A stretch of DNA of 64,000 nt. Source: Sternotherus odoratus (lineage: Eukaryota; Chordata; Testudines; Kinosternidae). The stretch lies in contig JAVMKO010000002.1 in the NCBI GenBank assembly GCA_032164245.1, forward strand, positions 56,577,840-56,641,839, written 5' to 3'. The number at the start of each line of letters is the position of its first letter. Positions within the stretch are counted from its first letter, which is position 1. Of the stretch, positions 12,207 through 22,762 are shown piece after piece. Position numbers and translations under genes: made by a program. The notes beneath the pieces are model-generated. The model was not told the origin of the DNA. It saw only the letters and a program-made list of their open reading frames with translations, and searched no databases.

Positions 12207-13111
12207 TCAAAATCCATGTGTAACAGTTAATGGACATAATGGGTTATTTCTTCAGGTTTATTTCTTCCTTAGATCAGTTCCCTTCTATATGATACATTAG
12301 GTGTTTAAAGACGTCATAGTTGTTCTGATACTGTCTGTTAATCAGTATTTTCCATCCTCAACTGTTCCCTCTTCTTTTCAACAATACAGGCATATTCTCC
12401 ACTCAACATATGTATGTAATTCATTAAAGCAAATAAAAATTAATTTAGCGATCTGTCTCCGTTCCACAGATAATGGGTATCCAGGTCACAAATTAACATA
12501 GCTCTTGCCTTTATGGGCACTCACAGCTAAGAGATTGTGGGATTTAATGGGCATGGAGAGATTGTCCTAATTTCATATTGTTAAAGGTAGTCCCTCCAGG
12601 ACAATATTGTATATTATAATTGGGGCTGAATAGAAATAGTTACATTGGCAGTGCCTTTACTTATTAGTTCTGCACAATACTTCATTTCCATTCTGACACC
12701 ATGCACAGACACTAATTTGAAATGTTATAGCTGTGTATCTAAGGCAGTGTTTCCCCAAAGTAAGGGACATGTCCAAGGAGGACAAAAAAGCATTAATTTT
12801 GAGGGGTTCATACAGACCTTTCAAATGTCCTTCAGAGTCTGTGCTTTCATTTACAACAAAATGAAGTCTCTAGTTATCACACTACAAAGAAAACACTTAA
12901 AATTGGGAGTGCAACCAAAGGAAAGATGTCTGTCCAAGCTTACAGAGACCTTGAAACAATAGCACTGAAGTGCGAACTGTTCCATGCATTTCAATGGGTG
13001 CTAACTCAAATGTCACTAACAATGCTTTCTCTATTGTTGCTCATTAGAATTAAGGGTGAATGGATTTTATAGTTTTCAAAACTAATCAGAAATACAGTGT
13101 GTTCTACTCAG

Positions 13112-13223
13112 CTTTCTATCTGCAACCATGATATTCCTCCTTGCACGGCACCTTGGGCTCTTCAACAACCCAGATTTATTTAGAAGAGAAGAGACTGGAA
13201 AATATCAAATACCAGCAAACTGA
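13112..13223 (+). CDS. Duplicated alternative terminal exon (6') of the SDR16C-like gene
   Basis: A second copy of the last exon, 1035 bp downstream of the first. It has an AG acceptor (tctactcag), the same splice phase, and 37 codons including TGA. The tail starts FLSATMIFLLARHLGLFNN and ends YQIPAN; it aligns without gaps to exon 6 and to the SDR16C5-like last exon but is strongly diverged. The intron end before it and the UTR after it also resemble those of exon 6. It could be an alternative last exon, or a leftover of a partial tandem gene duplication. The intact frame and splice site favour use, but no transcript evidence is available. Confidence 0.6.
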
Positions 13224-14104
13224 AATTCAGATGTAACAATTTGTGGAAATATGATTTAGTATTTCAGGTTTCTGACTTCAGTAGTTAAGTTGCTTTCTAT
13301 ATGACACTTAACATGTTTCATGTTATATTTCTTCTTGCTAGTTGTCCATGTTAATATTTTTAGTACAAGTTGTTCTTTCTTCATTCTGTGAATAGATGGG
13401 GCAAATTCTCTCTCTTCAGCTACCAAGCATAACTCCCATTGGAGCACATGAAATTTAAGTTAGTGTTCTCTGCCTTCATTCCTTAGTGAATGGGTATCAC
13501 AATTAGCCCCACTAGTCTTCTAGCTGGGGTTGTCTGTAAAGATTTAATGGGCATGGAAGCTAACCTACCCTCACATCCCTAGAAGATCTTGACAAAAAGT
13601 TTTGAGATATACTGGTGGAGCAGCGTGGAAAAGTTTACACTGCTACTTGCCTTACTGTACAAGTTATACAAAACACAAAAGTATTGAACAGGCAGCTCTG
13701 ATGGTGTTTAAAATATAAATGGCAGCAATTACTTACCATATTTATTCCCTGGATTAAATACAATATTTGAACCTTTGCGGAAGAGAAATTTCAATAGCTA
13801 ATGACATCTGATAAATTTTCCAGAGAAATACAGTTAACTAGTGTTCATCTTAGCCTAACTGTGGGGGTGGGAGGTGGCTGGCAGGTTGTTCCTTCCCTCC
13901 CCTCCTCTTCCTTGTCTTTTTTCTTTTTGTCTTCTTGGAATCTCGGAAGGCCAGAATCCAGAGGAAGTCAGCCCAAAAGCCAAATTTCTGTCCTCAGTCT
14001 GGGGATGTTAACTGCCCAACCTGGCCTTGAGTTGTATACCTTGTTTCAGGAATTTGTTGGAAGAGAACAATCCTCATATTTCTTATTGGCTACTTGCCAA
14101 TGGG
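13224..14104. other. Sequence after the duplicated last exon
   Basis: The first about 380 bases resemble the 3' UTR after exon 6 (caatttgtgg..., tgaatgggtatcac near 13489, gatttaatgggcatgga near 13543). After that I see nothing recognisable up to the Penelope-like element. Confidence 0.5.
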
Positions 14105-14469
14105 CTGGTGGGTAAAAAAAAAACCCAAACCACTTCTTCAGATGCATGGAGTGAACATTACAGATACAGGCATAAATATCCTGACACATGAAGAGAAGGG
14201 AGTTATCTTACTAGTGGAGAATCAGTGTTAACAAGGCCAAATCAGTCAGGATGGATGTGGTCCACTCCTAATAATTGATGAGAAGGTGTCAATACCAAGA
14301 GAGGGAAAATTGCTTTTTTTTCCCCCCTCCTGACGGTTAAAATGGCAGACTGGACTTCTACACAGGGTGCTTCCGCAGACGTGCACAGGCTGAAATTGTG
14401 AGCAAACAGCATCCTTTGACCCATAGCCTCAGCTGTACAGAACACAATGCCATCCACAGCCTCAAAAAC

Positions 14470-16139
14470 AACTGACATTATAATCAAAGGGGCTGACAAA
14501 GGAGGTGCTGTAATCATCATGAACAGGTCAGATTATGAACAGGAGGCTGCCAGGTAACCCTCCAACACCCATTCTACAGGCCACTATCCTCCAATTCTGA
14601 CTGAGGAGTACCGAAAGAAACTACACCATCTGCTCAAGAAACTCCCTGCTATAGCACAGGAACAAACCTACACAGACACACTCCTAGAGCTCTGACCAGG
14701 GGTATTCTATCTGCTACACAAGATCCATAAACCTGGAAATCTGTCACCCGTCATCTCAGGCATTGGCACTCTTACAGCAGGATTATCTGGCTATCTGGAC
14801 TCTCTCCTCAGACCCTATGCTACCAGCACTCCCAGCTATCTTTGAGACACCACTGACTTCCTGAGGAAGCTACAATACATTGGTGATCTTCCTGAAAACA
14901 CTATCCTAGTCACCAAGGACGTAGAAGCTCTTTACACCAATATTCCACCCAAGGATGGAGTACAAGCTGTCAGGAACACAGTATCCCTGATGTGGGCATG
15001 GCATGAGCTTTGTGACTTTGTCCTCACTCACAACCATTTCAGGTTTGGGGACACTGCTTCAAGTAAGCAGCACTGCTATGGGTACCCGTATGGCCCCATA
15101 GTATGCCAACATTTTTATGGCTGACTAACACTTCCTTAATTCTCATCCCCTAATGCCTCTCCTCTACTTGCGCTACATTGATGACATCATCATATGGACC
15201 CACAGGAAGGAGGTCCTTGAAGTCCACCTGGATTTCAACAATTTCCACCCCACCATCAACCTCAGCCTGGAGTAGTCCACGTAAGATCTACTTCCTGGAC
15301 ACTAGAGTGCAAATAAGTGATGGTCACATAATCACCACCCTATACCGGAAACCTACTGACCACTATACTTACCTACCTGCCTCTAGCTTCCAGCCAGGAC
15401 ACATCACTTGATCCATTGTCTATAGCCAAACCCTAAGATACAACCGCATTTGCTCCAATCTCTCAGACAGAGACAAACACATACAAGGTCTTTATCAAGC
15501 ATTCTTAAAACTACAGTCCTCACCTGGGGAAGTGAGGAAATAAATTGACAGAGCAAGATAAGTAGCCAGAAGTCAGTCACTACAGGACAGGCCCCACAAG
15601 GAAAATAACAGAACACCACTGATCATCACATACAGCCCCCAGCTAAAACCTCTCCAGTGCATTATCAACAATCTACAGCCTATCGTGGAAAACGATCCCC
15701 CACTCTCACAGGCCTTGGCAGGCAGGCCAGTCCTCACTTACAGACAGCCCCCCAACCTGAAGCAAATACTCACCAACAGCAACACACCACACCACAGAAA
15801 CACCAACCCAGGAACCAATTCCCTGTAACAAACCCCAGTGCCTACTGTCCCCATATCTACTCTAGTGACACCATCAGAGGACCCAACCGCATGAGCCACG
15901 CCATCAGAGGCTCATTCACCTGCACATCGACCAATGTGATATATGCCATCATGTGCCAGCAATGCCCCTCTGCGATGTACATTGGCCAAACCGGACAGTC
16001 TCTATGCAAAAGAATAAATGGACACAAATCAGACATCAGGAATAGTAATATAGAAAAGCCAGTAGGAGAACACTTCAGTCTCCCTGGACATTCAATAACT
16101 GATTTAAAAGTAGCCACCTTCAACAACAACAAAAAATAA
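14470..16139 (+). pseudogene. Penelope-like RT / GIY-YIG endonuclease, degenerate
   Basis: In changing frames, from left to right: ADKGGAVII near 14490, DVEALYTNI near 14918, the RT catalytic YIDD at 15174-15185 (followed by IIIW), then FLDTRVQ and LYRKPTDHYTYL near 15295-15380. The last open stretch, 15657-16139, contains the endonuclease: VIYAIMCQQC, MYIGQTGQSL, KRINGHKSDI, and GEHFSLPGHSITDLKV at its end. Several stops and shifts make it a pseudogene. Confidence 0.87.
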
Positions 16140-16390
16140 CTTCAAACACAAACTGCAGAGCTACAATTCATTGGCAAAACTTAACACCATTAATTTGGGC
16201 TTGAATAGGGACTCAGAGTGGCTGGCTCACTACAAAAGCAATGTTCCTTTTCCTAGTATTTACACCTCCTCATTAATTATGTATTCACCTGACTGAATTG
16301 TTAGCACTGGTTCTCCATTTGTAAAGTAACTCCCTTCTCTTCATGTGCCAATATATTTATGCCTGCATCTGTAATTTTCACTCCATGCGT

Positions 16391-16430
16391 CTGAAGAAGT
16401 GAGGTTTTTTACCCATGAAAGCTTATGCCC
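16391..16430 (+). ncRNA. Hammerhead-ribozyme-like motif in the first Penelope tail
   Basis: CTGAAGA (exact CUGANGA match) at 16391-16397 and GAAA at 16417-16420, separated by an imperfect stem around a T6 loop, then GC-TTAT-GC. The same extra A precedes stem II as in the 53.3-kb copy. A mirror copy lies in the left inverted repeat (core complement at 14135-14141). Confidence 0.35.
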
Positions 16431-16472
16431 AAATAAATCTGTTAGTCTTTAAGGTGCCACTGGACTCCTCAT

Positions 16473-17484
16473 TAGGGTGACCAGACGTCCCGATTTTATC
16501 GAAACAGTCCCGATTTTTAGGCATTTGTCACTCGTCCCGACCAGACTGTGGTCGGGATGCCCTTTTGTCCCGATTTCGGGACCTGCAGAGGAGAGCCTGG
16601 GCGCGTACTGGAAGGAGCAGACTGGGCGGTCAGGTCTCTGCCGTGCCGCCGCCGGCTTTCAGCGTCTGTAGGGGCGGGCGGGAGGAAAGCTGCTGCTGCC
16701 GGCTTGGCCAGTACTGACCAGCAGAAGGGGGCGGGAGGGGGCAGAAAGCCTTGCATGAAGGTGCTGGCAGCAAGGGTGTGTGTGTGGAAGGGGGAAGAGC
16801 CAAGAGAGCCCCCCCCCCCTGCAACCTAGCTCTGCCCCCCTAAGGGTCCCCCGGCCTCCCCTTGCTGCCCCCTTAGACCTTCTCCCCGGGAGCAGAGCGT
16901 CCCTTCTCTTCCCTTCTGTGCAGCAACATGCTGCCTCCGTTGCTGGAGGGTCCTAGCGCCCCCTAACTTCTGCTGCCAGTGATGGGGGTGAGTGAGTTTG
17001 CTGCTGGGGCATGGGGGCAGGAAAGGAGGAAGCTGACCCAGAGCTTGCTGCTGCTGGCAGGGAAAGGGCTGGGGGAGTCCTCCTCTCTTGCCCCAGTCCC
17101 AGAGCAGCCTGCCTGCACCCCTCCCAAACTCATCCCCAGCCCTGTCCTACCCCAGAGCCCACTCCCCCAGCCAGAGCTTATCCCCCACCCCACCCCAGTC
17201 CTCTACCCAAGCTCTGAGCCCCTCCAGCATCCCAACCACCTTATCCCCAGTCCCACTCAGGGCCCCCTGCACTCCAATCGTGTGCCCCATGCTACATTGC
17301 ACTTTGCAATATTCATTTTAAAATGTTATAATAAGCAATGCTCTGGGAAAAGGGATGGGGGGGTGCAAGGTAAAAATTTTACCTAGGGCACAAAATTCCC
17401 CCTCCACCCCCGCTTGCCCAGCCGCCCTCCCGGCCACTCGCCAAATGTGTCCTGATATTTTGCTCTTCCGATCTGGTCACCCTA
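16473..17484. mobile_element. Non-autonomous hAT element, GC-rich, about 1 kb (copy 1)
   Basis: Inverted ends TAGGGTGACCAGA / TCTGGTCACCCTA with an 8-bp target duplication (ctcctcat at 16465-16472, ctcctcgt at 17485-17492, 7 of 8). The inside is GC-rich with C/G runs and no transposase. It inserted into the Penelope tail. Confidence 0.85.
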
Positions 17485-18588
17485 CTCCTCGTTCCTCCTT
17501 ATTTTTGTGGATACAGACTATTATGGCTGCCCCATGCCAAATGGGCTCTCATTTTTGCTTTCAGTTTCTCAGCTATCTCCATCTATATCCAGTAGATGGC
17601 AACAGTGTATAACAAAATTTCTTTGTCCTTTTATGAGGATCTTTTTATGTTTTATTCATTTCAGTGATTGTATTTCTATATTCACCCAGACTAGTAATGG
17701 AACTTTCCCCTTTTAAGCAATTTCTTTTAATATTTTCAATGTCATACCTTCCCATAATCCTTTCTTATACCACGCAATTCATATCACTTCTAGGGTGCAA
17801 CAATCATTGTGAAGGGAAAAACAAACATAATCCTCAGTTTCTCCAAATGTTGTGGACTTATGCTGGACATTCTTTGCGTATAGCTAATACCTTTCATTTC
17901 ACATCCTTCAGGGCTTACAAGGGACTTTGTCTTGAAGGAACAATAAATTATTGACATAGAGAGCTGTAGAACTGAGTCATAAGGCAGACAAACGTACAGT
18001 TTCTAATTTGGGGTGAAAACTATATTGGACAGCTTTGGGAGATCAGGAAGTTTGATCCCTGGAATCTTCAGCTTTCTAGGTCTTTCAGCTATTAAATTAT
18101 AGCTATTCCTGCCTGTTCACATTTACCCTTTTTCCCACCCACCCCTCCAATCTCTGCAACTTGATTAGCAGGATAGGCTATTCTGCACTGGCAATAGGAC
18201 ATTATCCGAAAGGCTGACAATTAAGGGTATGTCTTCACAGCAGAGTTAGCCTGGGCTCTGGCCTACATGTTGCCCTCAACCCCTCTTCTAGCCACACAGG
18301 GTGCTTTAAGTCCAGGCATAAACTCGAGCTCAAATTTCACTTCAGCACAGATTGGCAACCTGCCTACTTTGCAGTAAGAATACAGGCTAATCAAGCCTGT
18401 GTGCTGTTAGTCCTCCAGTACTGTCTCACAAATCCAACTGAGCTTCATTTTATCTACCGCCTCCCTTCGTCTGTCCTGGAAATCACCTACAGTAGCTCAG
18501 CATTTCTAGCCTGCATGTGCCTGCTCCGTTTGTGTGTGCTTTCACATCATTTGAACAGCGATCCTCTTTTCCTGCTGCCAGTTGGCCG

Positions 18589-19060
18589 TGTCGCACAAAT
18601 GGCTCGTTCCCTTTGGAGGTGTCCCAATTTACCTTCAAAGAACAGGCAGGCCTTGGAGAAAGCTTGAATACAAAAGTTTATTCGCTAGCGAAGTGAAGCC
18701 ACAGAGATAGCTCTCAAATTATGGCTCTCCCTCATATATCATTACAAGACTTTTTATATGATTCTTTACATGGAGGCGGAGGCAAGAAGGGCCTCATGCA
18801 AATTAACAAGTGAAAAACATGACATTATTATCTATCTATTTACTTATTTATCAGGAAAGAACAGGAAATTAAACATAAAGTCCTTGCCTTGAAATGGTAC
18901 ATATGGGGTAAAACAAACTTATAAAATATACAGGACAAGGATGAGTGAGGCCCAGTGGCGCCTCCAAGAATGCATAACACAAGATAAAAACTTACAGCAA
19001 TCCAGAGTTAGTTACACAGCTTCAGTAAGACATTTTCCTATATTTTAACCTTTTCCTACA
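18589..19060 (-). repeat. ERV 3' LTR
   Basis: 472 bp, TG...CA on the + strand, nearly identical to 25951-26420. Read on the minus strand it has a TATA-like element (complement of 18751-18759) and AATAAA (complement of 18677-18682). The purine-rich tract just inside (19061-19075, gaggaggg on the minus strand) is the likely polypurine primer for plus-strand synthesis. Confidence 0.95.
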
Positions 19061-19098
19061 ATTCCCTCCTCTAAAGGATGTTTTCTCCTATACTTAAC

Positions 19099-19371
19099 TT
19101 ATTTAGGTGGGGTTACACGACATAACAATGGAATACAGTTCATAATACTAACAAAACATGTTTTTATAATTTTCCCCACAGCGTATGTATGTGGCAGACA
19201 AAAGGCAGTGGAATTTAAAGCCATCTTTGCTAATAATAGCCAAGTATTCTGGCCTCCTTGGAAACCTCTAGGGATTAAGCTACACAGGCTACATATAATG
19301 ACACATCCAGTTAATATACGAAATATAAACATGTTACTGAACACGGTGGAGTCGGAGCCGTAGAGGATCAA
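19099..19371 (-). pseudogene. env: ERV env N-terminal remnant
   Basis: A 90-codon ORF between pol and the 3' LTR. It has a hydrophobic, signal-peptide-like start and an NTWLLLAKMALNSTAFCLP segment that resembles the N-terminal surface region of gammaretrovirus-type envelopes. There is no room before the LTR (19060) for the rest of surface and transmembrane subunits, so env is almost wholly deleted. Confidence 0.5.
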
Positions 19372-19553
19372 GACGAGTAGCAGTCCACTGGTCGACAGGT
19401 GGCGCCTCAGGATCCTGGACGGGGGGGTGGTGTGTACTTTTTAATACGTGAGCAATGTGATCATTTATCACTGTTCTCAAGTTTCACAGCTGTGTGTGTT
19501 GTGAGCAAAACCTGATAGGGTCCGTTCCACTTTTCTGATAGGGGGTCCTTCTT

Positions 19554-21527
19554 TCACTTCTGCACTAGCACTTGATCCCCAGGCTGGAAGTTGTGGATAG
19601 GAGCGTCCAGGGGCAGGCTCTGGAATGGTGCAGCAAATCTGCGGAGGGAAGACAATACAGACTGCAAGGCAATTACATGCTCTTTAAGTTTAGTTTTTCT
19701 TAAATCAACAGTAACTTTTTCCCTCCACCCCGCTGGCAAGACCCTAGGAGGCATTCCAAACATTAACTTAAAAGGGGTTAATCTTAACCCTCTACGAGGT
19801 ATACTGCGGATTCGAGTTAAGGCAAGGGGTAGGGCTTGAGGCCATTTTAAATGTGTTTCAATGCAGATTTTTGTTAGCATTGTTTTTAGGGTTCTATTCA
19901 TGCGCTCTACCTGGCCTGAACTCTGGGGTCTCCATGGGGTATGCAACTTCCACTTAATATTCAGAGCTTTAGCTACTTCCTGTACTACTTTTCCTACAAA
20001 GTGGCTACCCTGATCTGACTCGATTGATTCTGGCAACAAGAACCATGGTATTATTTCTTGTAAAAGGATCCGTGCTACTGTTGATGTTGTGGCCGTCCTG
20101 GTGGGGTAAGCTTCCACCCATCCTGTTAGCTGATCCACTAGCACTAGCAGGTATTGATGTCGTCCAGACTTTGGAAGTTCAGCAAAGTCAATTTGCCATG
20201 CCTGGCCAGGGTAGTATGCCCACTGTCTTCCTCCTGTAGGAGCAGGTGGTCGGGGTGGCTTGGGGTTTACCTTTTGACACGTTGGACATTGTGTTGCCAC
20301 TCGCTGTGCTTCTAAGTACAAGCCAGGTGACACTATTTGTCTTACCAGCAAGTTTCCCATCGCGGTTCCTCCCATGTGAGTAGAAGCATGAAGGTTTAAA
20401 AGTACTTCTAGCAGCAATGGCCACGGTATCATGATTTTTCCTCTTGGCACTACCCACCAGCCGTTCCTGTTTTTCATGGCGAGGTTTTCATGTGCTGCTG
20501 CATCATCTTCTGGAGTATAGTGTACTACACAATCTTCAAGGCAGGCTGGAATTTCTTGTGCTGCACCCTGGAAGCTTGCATCACCTCCCATTAGGGCTGC
20601 TTCTTTGGCTGCTTTATCTGCTTTCGCATTCCCTTTTCTTTGGTGTTCCTCGGTAGCTCTTCCGTGTGCTCTTACGTGAATTATGGCAACTTCTTTAGGC
20701 AGCTTAAGGGCTTCCAGCAACGCCATGATTTGTGGTCCATTTGCTATTTTCTGTCCTGAAGCTGTAATAAATCCACGCTCTTTCCATAGCAGTCCATGAG
20801 CGTGTACTGTAGCAAAGGCATAGCGGGAGTCAGTAAAGATGTTTACTCTCTTATCTGTTCTTAGTTCAAGGGCTCGGGTGAGAGCAGTTAATTCCGCTGC
20901 CTGCGAAGACCAGTTTGCAGGGAGTTTTTCTTTCCAAAGTATTTCAGTTGGAGTTACTACCGCACAGCCCGTATGTCTGGTGCCTCTTATCATGCTGCTC
21001 GATCCATCTGCGAAGAATTCCTCATCTGGATTTTTCAGAGGGTCGTCTTTTAGGTCCGGCCAAATCAGTACAGTCTCTGTAAGTACTTCTAAACAGTCAT
21101 GGTTAGGAGTTCTTGGCTCTGGCTCAGGGAGAAGGGTAGCTGGATTTAATGCTGTGGTGTGTTTAAATGTAAGCCCAGGGTTAGACAGCAGGAATATTTC
21201 ATATCTGGACTGTCTGGAGGGGCTTAGAAACTTTCCTCCTTCTCCTCCAAGGATCTGGGGGACCCCATGTGGGGTGTGTATGTCCATATCTGCTCCCATT
21301 ATTATCTTTTGGGCTTCCTCTACAATTGTTGCCGTTGCCGCTACTGCTCGCAGGCAGGCCGGCCATCCTTTGGCTACTGGATCCAACACCTTTGAGTAAT
21401 AGCCCACTGGTTTCCAGGTTGGGCCCACTGGCTGAGTTAGGACCCCTGAAGCAATATCGTTATTCTCATGTACATAGAGTCTGTAAGGCTTGCGTTCATT
21501 AGGAATCATGAGAGAAGGGGGCTGCAT
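19554..21527 (-). pseudogene. pol: ERV pol 3' part: RT connection, RNase H, integrase
   Basis: 657 codons open. RNase H: FADGSSS, AELTAL, FTDSRYAF and NAKADKAA supply the D-E-D-D residues. Integrase: an HHCC zinc site (HASTH, then CPTC) and the DDE core (WQIDFAEL, ESDQGSHF, GQVERMNRTLK). The frame ends at a stop at 19554-19556 just before the C-terminal DNA-binding domain, at a position that is Trp in related integrases. A second in-frame stop follows at 19461-19463. An upstream in-frame stop lies at 21573-21575. Confidence 0.9.
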
Positions 21528-21724
21528 AAATGCTGTTTTTAGCAGTTCAAACGCATGCTGGTGCTCGCTAGCCTATTTCCAATTTGAGAGTCCTTCTTTA
21601 GTGAGAGATTCATATAAGGGTTTAGCCTTGCCCCCATAGTCCAGGATCCACATTCTGCAGAACCCTGTTAGGCTTAAGAAAGCTCGCAGTTCTTTTGGGT
21701 TGGTTGGGGCAGGCATATCCTGAA

Positions 21725-22150
21725 TTACCCTGATTCGGTCTTTACTGAGTGCTCACATTCCTTTATCTCATAGCCGAGGAAAGTAACCCTTGGTTGGCAT
21801 ATTTGGGCCTTTTCCCGTGAGACTTTATACCCTTTCTCTCCCAGAGTATTTAACAGGGACTCGGTTGCTCTTTTTCCTAGCTGTAGATCAGGGCTTGCAA
21901 TTAGCAAATCATCAACCTACTGCAGCAGAGCAATCTGATTTTTCCAGTTTTCTAGGTCTTTTTGCAATACTGCCCCAAAGATATGGGCTGAGGACACAAA
22001 TCCTTGGGGTAAAACAGTCCACATTAACTGAGTCTTATAGTGGGTATCCGGGTCTTCTTATTCAAAAGCAAACAAGTTCCAACTCTCTTTATTTAATGGT
22101 ATTGAGAAGAAAGCATCCTTTAAATCTAATACTGTAAAAACGGCTGCTTT
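21725..22150 (-). pseudogene. pol: ERV reverse transcriptase fragment with in-frame stops
   Basis: RT fingers/palm region, with LKDAFFSIPL at about 22105-22135 and LPQGF at 21998-22012. A stop at 22058-22060 lies where related RTs have Trp. A second stop at 21917-21919 replaces the Tyr of the YVDD catalytic motif (VDDLLIA follows). The frame is lost again near 21755. Only about 340 bp separates it from gag, too little for protease plus the RT N-terminus, so a deletion is inferred. Confidence 0.82.
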
Positions 22151-22479
22151 TAACAGGGGGTACTGTTTTACACAGACAGGGCTCTCTTTCTCCTTCAGTG
22201 GTATTTTTACTGGGGGCACAGATGTTGCTAATCTCAGGTCTCAGGGTTCCATGAGGGGGCTACTATAATTACCCTGACCTGGGCAACTGAAACGGGCTTT
22301 CGCCCCTGCCTTCCCGGCGTCTGTTGACAACACATTACCGCACCTCACAATGGCATCCTCGTCTGCGAGGGACGGCTACTACAGAGTTAAACTTCCCCCA
22401 TCTTTCTTATCGACTTGCTTGACGTTCAAGGTTACACATTCTCTGAGTCCAAGAAATTTTTCTGTTTATCTATTCCCAC

Positions 22480-22743
22480 TTACTGTTTTTTTTCAAAAGT
22501 TTTCTCTCTCTCTCTGCAGGCTGCCCACTCCGCCTGGGCCCGATCCTGCTTATCCTGATAGTTTGAACCTCTTGCCATTTGTTCTCGGTTTCCATATACT
22601 TTATATGCAATTTCTACCAGTTCTGAAATCGGTTTCCCTGCTCCACCTTCTGTTTTCTGTAGCTTTTTCCTAATATCTGGGGTGGACTGCCCAATGAACA
22701 TTAGGTTTACCATTCGCTGGTTTTCCTGAGCTTCTGGATCCAA
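22480..22743 (-). pseudogene. gag: ERV gag, C-terminal capsid fragment
   Basis: The 3' piece of gag beyond the hAT insertion. It carries a capsid C-terminal segment (MVNLMFIGQSTPDIRKKLQK) and then a charged, Arg/Lys/Glu-rich tail ending EKTFEKKQ. No CCHC zinc knuckle is seen, as expected if nucleocapsid was lost with the neighbouring protease. Confidence 0.8.
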
Positions 22744-22762
22744 ATCACTAAATCATCTAAAG

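Larger units (their letters stand above)
14105..16440 (+). mobile_element. Penelope-like retroelement with inverted terminal repeats
   Basis: RT and GIY-YIG endonuclease remnants lie between inverted repeats of about 145 bp (14105-14260 is the reverse complement of about 16285-16430, with scattered differences). Penelope-like elements often have terminal repeats in inverted or direct orientation. A hammerhead-like motif lies in the right repeat (16391-16420). The tail continues to about 16472, where a non-autonomous hAT interrupts it, and resumes at 17485. Confidence 0.85.

Noticed and set aside
16548..16829. Long GC-rich frames on both strands at 16.5-17.4 kb
   Set aside because: They lie inside a non-autonomous hAT and mirror those at 39.7-40.6 kb; composition artefact with no family resemblance.
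20839..21399. 186-codon + strand frame
   Set aside because: Shadow of the ERV RNase H region on the opposite strand.
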